A DNA stretch of 64,000 bases from Plantactinospora endophytica (lineage in GTDB: Bacteria; Actinomycetota; Actinomycetes; Mycobacteriales; Micromonosporaceae): NCBI RefSeq assembly GCF_016862915.1, contig NZ_BONW01000039.1, forward strand, positions 186,001 to 250,000, in the 5' to 3' direction. The position numbers were made by a program, and so were the translations under genes. Position 1 is the stretch's first letter, and every line of letters begins with the position of its first letter. Shown one piece after another: positions 59,713 through 64,000 of this stretch. The notes under the pieces were generated by a model. It searched no databases, was not told where the DNA came from, and saw nothing but the letters and a program-made list of their open reading frames with translations.

Positions 59713-60564
59713 ATGCGGCTCCGCCTGATCCAGATCGACGCCTTCGCCGACCGGGTGTTCCAGGGCAACCCGGCGGCCGTGATGCCCCTGCCCGGCTGGC
59801 TGCCGGACACCGTCCTGCAAGCCGTCGCCGAGGAGAACAATCTCTCCGAGACCGCGTTCTACACCTCGGAACTGCCGTCCGACGCCGCCCCGCCACCCGG
59901 TGACGATCCCGCCTACCACCTGCGCTGGTTCACCCCCGCCGTCGAGGTGGACCTGTGCGGGCACGCGACGCTGGCCACCGCCGGGCAGCTCTTCGACGAC
60001 GTCCACCCGGGAGCCCGCCGGCTGCTCTTCTGGACCCGCAGCGGTTGGCTGCCGGTCACCCGGGCCGACCGGGACGGCGAACTGGAGCTGGACTTCCCGG
60101 CCGGTCGACTGCGGGCCGTACCGGACGACGACGAGGTCTCCCGCACCGCCGTGGCCGCGCTCGGCATCGACCCCGAACAGCGGTTCGCCGACACCGACCT
60201 GGTCTACGTGGTCCGGACCGCCGCCGAGGTGCGGGCCGTCGCGGCGGACTTCACCGTAATGGCCCGACTGCCGGTACGCGGCGCGATCGTCACCGCGCCC
60301 GGCGACACCGACGGGGTGGACTTCGTCAGCCGGTGGTTCGGCGCCGGTGCTGGCGCGTTCGAGGACCCGGTGACCGGTTCGGCACACAGCCAGATCGCGC
60401 CCTACTGGGCGGAGCGCCTCGGTCGGCCGGTGTTGACCGCCCGGCAGCTCTCGGCCCGGGGTGGCACGGTGCACTGCGTGCTCGACGGCGACCGGGTACT
60501 GCTGCGCGGCAGCTACCGCCGCTACCTCGACGGCACCGTCACACTTCCCGAACCGGCACGGTAG
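59713..60564 (+). CDS. PhzF-family isomerase/epimerase
   Basis: The 283-residue protein has QIDAFADRVFQGNPAAVMPL at the start, AEENNLSETAFYT with the catalytic Glu near residue 45, RWFTPAVEVDLCGHATLAT near 77 and EDPVTGSAHSQIAPYWAERL near 218, all family hallmarks. PhzF itself isomerises a phenazine precursor; most relatives have unknown substrates. ATG 59713 has AGG close by. The 250 bp before it (59463-59712) contain two imperfect copies of a CCACCGGTCG-GGCGGTGCGGC element and no gene. Confidence 0.92.
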   Translation: MRLRLIQIDAFADRVFQGNPAAVMPLPGWLPDTVLQAVAEENNLSETAFYTSELPSDAAPPPGDDPAYHLRWFTPAVEVDLCGHATLATAGQLFDDVHPGARRLLFWTRSGWLPVTRADRDGELELDFPAGRLRAVPDDDEVSRTAVAALGIDPEQRFADTDLVYVVRTAAEVRAVAADFTVMARLPVRGAIVTAPGDTDGVDFVSRWFGAGAGAFEDPVTGSAHSQIAPYWAERLGRPVLTARQLSARGGTVHCVLDGDRVLLRGSYRRYLDGTVTLPEPAR

Positions 60565-60595
60565 CGGCCCGCCGGCCCGGTGTACCCGGCCCGGT

Positions 60596-62230
60596 TCAGT
60601 GGCCGCGGAACGCCTCTTCCAGCCACCAGGCGCCGTGCTCGCTGGTGACCTTCGCGTCGACCACCAGCGGCCGGTCCCGGGGGCCGACCAGCCAGTCCCG
60701 TACCGGGCCGAGGTCGTCGACGGTGCGTACGGTCAGCGCGGCGCAGCCGTAGCCCCTTGCGATCGAGGCGAGGTCGGTGTCGGGGAACCGGACCAGGTCC
60801 AGCGGGTGGCCGTCCGGGCCGAAGTGGTGCACCTCGGCGCCGTACGCCGCGTCGTCGTAGACCACCACCAGCAGCGGCAGGGCGAGCCGGACGGCGGTGA
60901 CGAGTTCGGCCGCCGACATCAGGAACCCGCCGTCGCCGAGCGCCGCCACGGTGAGCCGGTCCGGCCGGGCCACCGCGGCGCCGAGTGCACTGGCCAGACC
61001 CAGCCCGATCGACTGGAACGCCTGGGTGAAGCAGAAGCCGAGCACGTCGGGTACGGAGAGGAACATCGACGGATAGCCCATGAAGTTGCCGGAGTCGACC
61101 GCCACGGTCCGCTCGGCCGGCAGCAGGTCGTCCAGGGCGATGCTCAACGTACGCGGGTCGATCCGCCCGGCGACACTGTTGTCCGAATAGGACACGTCCC
61201 GCCAGCGCCCCTCGGCGGCGATGCGTCGGCGCAGTTCCTCAGTGCGCTGGGTGCCGACCGGCCGGCCCACGCCCGGTTCCTTGTCCAGCCAGCGCGACGC
61301 GTACCGGGCGACCCGGGCGACGTCGCCGGAGACGTACACGTCGACCCGGGGATGCGGGTCGGACGCGACCGGCGCCTCGTCGACCTGGACCACGGTGGCC
61401 GTCGGCGAGATCAGCCGGCCGTGCCGGGTCGTCCACATGTTCAGCGTGCTGCCCCAGGCGACCACCAGGTCGGCCGCGCCGATCAGTTCGGCGGCGAGCG
61501 GGGTGGCGAACCCGCCCGAGACGTCGAGATACCACGGGTCGCCGACGAAGAGTCCCTTCGCGGCGGCCGAGACCGCCAGCAGCGCGGCACACTCGTCGGC
61601 CAGCCGGACCAGCGGCTCCCGCGCGTCCCGGGCGCCGCGTCCGGCCACGAAGACCGGACGCTGGGCGGCGGTCAGCGCCCGGACCAGCGGCTCGACGTCG
61701 GGAACCCAGGCGGCGGGGGCACGGCCCGGCTCGATCGGGCCGGTCCACGGCGCCATCTCCCGGGACTGCACGTCCAGCGGCAACCCCAGCACCACCGTCG
61801 TGCCCGAGGCCGCCCGCCGGTACGCGGCCTCGACGTCCACCACCACGTGCTCGGGGCGTACGGGCTGGTAGTGCAGGCCGAGCGCGGTGGCGGTGTGCGG
61901 CAGGTCGATGAAGAAGTTCGACAGTGGTGCCGTCGCCTCCGGGGCCAGCACCAGCATCGGCGTCCGGCTCTTGGCCGCCTCGACGATCCCGGTCAACGCG
62001 TTGGTGACCCCCGGCCCCTGGTGCACCGAGAGCACCCCGACCGACCCCGACGTACGCGCGTAGCCGTCCGCCATGCTCGCCGCGCCGCCCTCGTGCGCGG
62101 CGGCCACGAACCGGGCACCCGCCGCGACCAGGCTGTTCGTGACGTGGAAGTTGCCGCTGCCCACCACCCCGAATACGTGCCGCACTCCGAGCGCGGCGAG
62201 TACCCGACCGACCACCTCGGCGACCCGCAT
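60596..62230 (-). CDS. Acetolactate-synthase-like TPP-dependent enzyme
   Basis: The 544-residue protein has the three TPP-enzyme domains. LGVRHVFGVVGSGNFHVTN starts the PYR domain and AAAHEGGAASMADGYARTSG has the catalytic Glu near residue 48. The middle domain has VFVAGRGARDAREPL. The PP domain shows VAALGDGGFLMSAAELVTAV near 420, with DDAAYG where most enzymes have an Asn in the Mg site. It belongs to the broad AHAS-like group; substrate unknown. It follows the cyclase gene by 47 bp in the same direction, so they may degrade or make a keto acid together. Confidence 0.85.
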   Translation of the reverse strand: MRVAEVVGRVLAALGVRHVFGVVGSGNFHVTNSLVAAGARFVAAAHEGGAASMADGYARTSGSVGVLSVHQGPGVTNALTGIVEAAKSRTPMLVLAPEATAPLSNFFIDLPHTATALGLHYQPVRPEHVVVDVEAAYRRAASGTTVVLGLPLDVQSREMAPWTGPIEPGRAPAAWVPDVEPLVRALTAAQRPVFVAGRGARDAREPLVRLADECAALLAVSAAAKGLFVGDPWYLDVSGGFATPLAAELIGAADLVVAWGSTLNMWTTRHGRLISPTATVVQVDEAPVASDPHPRVDVYVSGDVARVARYASRWLDKEPGVGRPVGTQRTEELRRRIAAEGRWRDVSYSDNSVAGRIDPRTLSIALDDLLPAERTVAVDSGNFMGYPSMFLSVPDVLGFCFTQAFQSIGLGLASALGAAVARPDRLTVAALGDGGFLMSAAELVTAVRLALPLLVVVYDDAAYGAEVHHFGPDGHPLDLVRFPDTDLASIARGYGCAALTVRTVDDLGPVRDWLVGPRDRPLVVDAKVTSEHGAWWLEEAFRGH

Positions 62231-62277
62231 GCCGTCCCGCCCGTCCCGTCGCCCCTGTCCGCCCCGACTTCCCGCCG

Positions 62278-63039
62278 CTACCGCTCGACCAGGGCGAGTA
62301 CCCGGCACGGGCTGCCCGAGCCGCCGACGATCGGCAGCGGCCCGGCGACCACCACCGCGCCGGTCGGCGGAAGCTGCGCCAGGTTGCGGAGCTGGGTGAG
62401 GCCGTACTTGTCGGCGCCGAGCAGGAACGAGTGGCAGGGGAACGGCGGGTCGAACGAGTGCGCGCCGCCCGCGTCGGTGCCGACGGTCTCGACGCCGACC
62501 CCCTGGACCGAGGACTCCTCGGCCAGCCACTTGGCGCAGGCGGGCGAGATCCCGGGGGTACGGCCCGCGTTGGCGTACCGCTGCGCGTCGTCCCCGTACG
62601 CGTCCCAGCCGGTCCGGTAGAGCAGCCAGCCGCCGGCCGGCAACGGCCCGTGCTCGGCCTCCCAGGCCCGGACGTGTTCGACCTCCAGCAGGAAGTCGGG
62701 GTCGGCGGCGGCCTCCGCGGTGTGGTCGAGTACCACCGCCGGGGCGACGAGCCGGCTCGCCGGCACCTGCGAGACGTCGTCGCCGTGCTGACCGCTGACC
62801 CAGTGCACCGGCGCGTCGAAGTGCGTACCGGTGTGCTCGCCGGTGGTGAAGTTGTTCCAGTACCACGCCGGGCCGCGCTCGTCGTACCGGCTGATCTCGC
62901 TCAGTCCGAACGGGACGGTCTGGCCGAACGGCTCGGGGAGGTTCAGGATCGGCGTCTGCGCCGAGAGCGGGGCGGTGAGGTCCACGACCTCGACCCGGCC
63001 GGTGGCGAGCGCGGCAACAAGATCTTGCAGCACGGTCAT
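62278..63039 (-). CDS. Cyclase-family (kynurenine-formamidase-like) metal hydrolase
   Basis: The 253-residue protein has VVDLTAPLSAQTPIL near residue 18 and the metal motif TTGEHTGTHFDAPVHW (HxGTHxDxPxH) near 68, then VGVETVGTDAGGAHSFDPPF and HSFLLGADKYGLTQL. Family members open amide or lactone rings. It forms an operon with the TPP enzyme. ATG 63039 has a TAGGTT box six bases upstream. Confidence 0.9.
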   Translation of the reverse strand: MTVLQDLVAALATGRVEVVDLTAPLSAQTPILNLPEPFGQTVPFGLSEISRYDERGPAWYWNNFTTGEHTGTHFDAPVHWVSGQHGDDVSQVPASRLVAPAVVLDHTAEAAADPDFLLEVEHVRAWEAEHGPLPAGGWLLYRTGWDAYGDDAQRYANAGRTPGISPACAKWLAEESSVQGVGVETVGTDAGGAHSFDPPFPCHSFLLGADKYGLTQLRNLAQLPPTGAVVVAGPLPIVGGSGSPCRVLALVER

Positions 63040-63045
63040 GGCGAG

Positions 63046-63051
63046 AACCTA
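63046..63051 (-). promoter_or_regulatory. -10 box TAGGTT, leaderless cyclase-family gene
   Basis: Minus-strand TAGGTT lies six bases before ATG 63039 with no ribosome-binding sequence between. Confidence 0.5.
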
Positions 63052-63286
63052 CCGGAGTTTGCGGTGAACCGGACCCGCGCGATCGGTCAGGAGATCGCCC
63101 CCGCCCGGCGGTCCACCGGGCAGGGCCGCGCGGAGTTGTTACCGGGACGCCGTACGGCCGCCCGGGGGAGTCGCGGACGGACCGGCGACCACCCCCGGAC
63201 GGGCCGTCACCGGTCGGTGGCCTCCGCCGTGCCGACCCGGACCCGTGCCTCGTCGACCCGGATCTGCGTCCTGGCGTCCCGGCCGG

Positions 63287-63802
63287 TCATTGCCACGACG
63301 ACGAGTAGACCCGCGGTACGCCGCAGTAGCCGATCGGCCGGCTCGACACCGCCGAGGCCCGGCAGACCTGCACGACCAGGGTGTCGACGCCGGTCGACGG
63401 CTGGCGGGGGCCGAGCCGGAAGGTGAACTTGACGATGTCGTTGTCCACCTTCTCCGCTGCCTGGGCGATCAGTGTGCCCCGGCCGTAGGCGTAGAAGGTG
63501 ACGATGCTGTGCAGCCCGTCGTCGACACAGATCGGGCCGGGGTCGCGCTCGTACGGTCGGTCGGCGAGGGTGCCGGTGACGTCGACCGAGCCGAGCCCGG
63601 GGGGTGCGGTGACCGGCAACCAGTCGAGGGTGCCTTCGGTGGCGCCGTACCGGCAGGTGTCGCCGCTGTCGGCGGCGAACGGTTGCGGGGCGAGGCGGGT
63701 GTCGCCGCCGGTCCCGGCCAGTGCGGGGGCGGAGAGGACGGTGCCGACCGCGAGCAGGGCGGTGGCGAGGACGACGGCCGAGCGGCGGATCGATCGGGGC
63801 AT
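63287..63802 (-). CDS. Small secreted protein of unknown function
   Basis: The 171-residue protein has a signal peptide: RRSAVVLATALLAVGTVLSAP (RRSAVVLATALLAVGTVL in the core) with cleavage likely after APALA near residue 27. Four Cys residues (in DTCRYG, GPICVDDG, VQVCRAS and GYCGVP) could form two disulfides. I know no family for it. AGGAG at eight bases supports ATG 63802. The last 198 bases of the window turn AT-rich near 63970-64000 and show no gene. Confidence 0.75.
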   Translation of the reverse strand: MPRSIRRSAVVLATALLAVGTVLSAPALAGTGGDTRLAPQPFAADSGDTCRYGATEGTLDWLPVTAPPGLGSVDVTGTLADRPYERDPGPICVDDGLHSIVTFYAYGRGTLIAQAAEKVDNDIVKFTFRLGPRQPSTGVDTLVVQVCRASAVSSRPIGYCGVPRVYSSSWQ

Positions 63803-64000
63803 GGCTGTCACTCCTGATCGGACGGACGGTGCTGGACGGTTGCGGTGGCGGTGGCCGGGCGGCGGGTCACGGTGCCGGGGTGAGCGGTCCACGGACCGGG
63901 CGGGTGGGCGCCAGGCGCGCGGACTCCGGCCGGACGTGCTCCCGCCCGGTCAGCCATCCGAAACACATTGTCACACGTCTATTTAATAACTTCGGCTGCC

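Noticed and set aside
60596-62230. Acetolactate synthase for branched-chain amino acids
   Set aside because: No small subunit or ilv neighbours, and the Mg-site Asn is changed to Asp; only a general TPP-enzyme call is justified.

Overview
The window is about 64 kb of very GC-rich DNA with strong G/C bias at third codon positions, GTG/TTG starts, an SsgA-family sporulation protein, a second gyrB/gyrA-type topoisomerase pair, a c-di-AMP (ydaO-type) riboswitch of the actinobacterial kind and many leaderless-type starts (TANNNT hexamer 6-8 nt before the start codon). This points to a filamentous actinomycete, most likely Micromonosporaceae. I see no insertion sequence, prophage, CRISPR array or rRNA. 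The only tRNA is tRNA-Val(CAC).

Left part (1-27.9 kb): a 5'-truncated GH44 glycosidase, an SDR, an SsgA-like protein, a PGPGW membrane protein, tRNA-Val, and a minus-strand group that looks like the wreck of a small nonribosomal peptide locus (thioester-reductase-like protein, half of a condensation domain, a frameshifted carrier-protein relic, an ABM monooxygenase). Then come a frameshifted DUF1963 gene, an epimerase-like gene whose only sensible start is ATC, two overlapping nucleotidyltransferase paralogues, parE and parC, a YbaK-type deacylase, an NmrA-like protein, an MDR oxidoreductase, an AraC regulator, a Tat-exported flavin amine oxidase, a benzoylformate-decarboxylase-like enzyme, and a riboswitch-controlled secreted C39-like protein, followed by DUF2231 and GNAT genes.

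Centre and right (28-58 kb): one large cell-surface glycopolymer locus. It has a CDP-ribitol-type synthase (cytidylyltransferase fused to an SDR), a TagF-like polyol-phosphate polymerase with an N-terminal membrane domain, a TagG/TagH-like ABC exporter, a TarS-like glycosyltransferase, six GT4-type glycosyltransferase genes, a methyltransferase, a membrane acyltransferase and a GT-C protein. Scattered through it are all five enzyme types of the UDP-2,3-diacetamido-2,3-dideoxy-mannuronate (WbpA/B/E/D/I) route. My inference is that the locus makes and exports a wall polymer combining ribitol phosphate with a diamino-uronic acid. A ~190-residue domain of unknown function occurs once alone beside a GT4 gene and once fused to the end of another GT4 protein.

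Right end (58-64 kb): an App1-type phosphatase, ArsR regulator, PhzF-type isomerase, a TPP enzyme paired with a cyclase-family hydrolase, and a small secreted protein.

A recurrent oddity is short tandem repeats placed exactly at gene ends. In four or more cases the repeated unit contains the last codons and stop codon of the gene.
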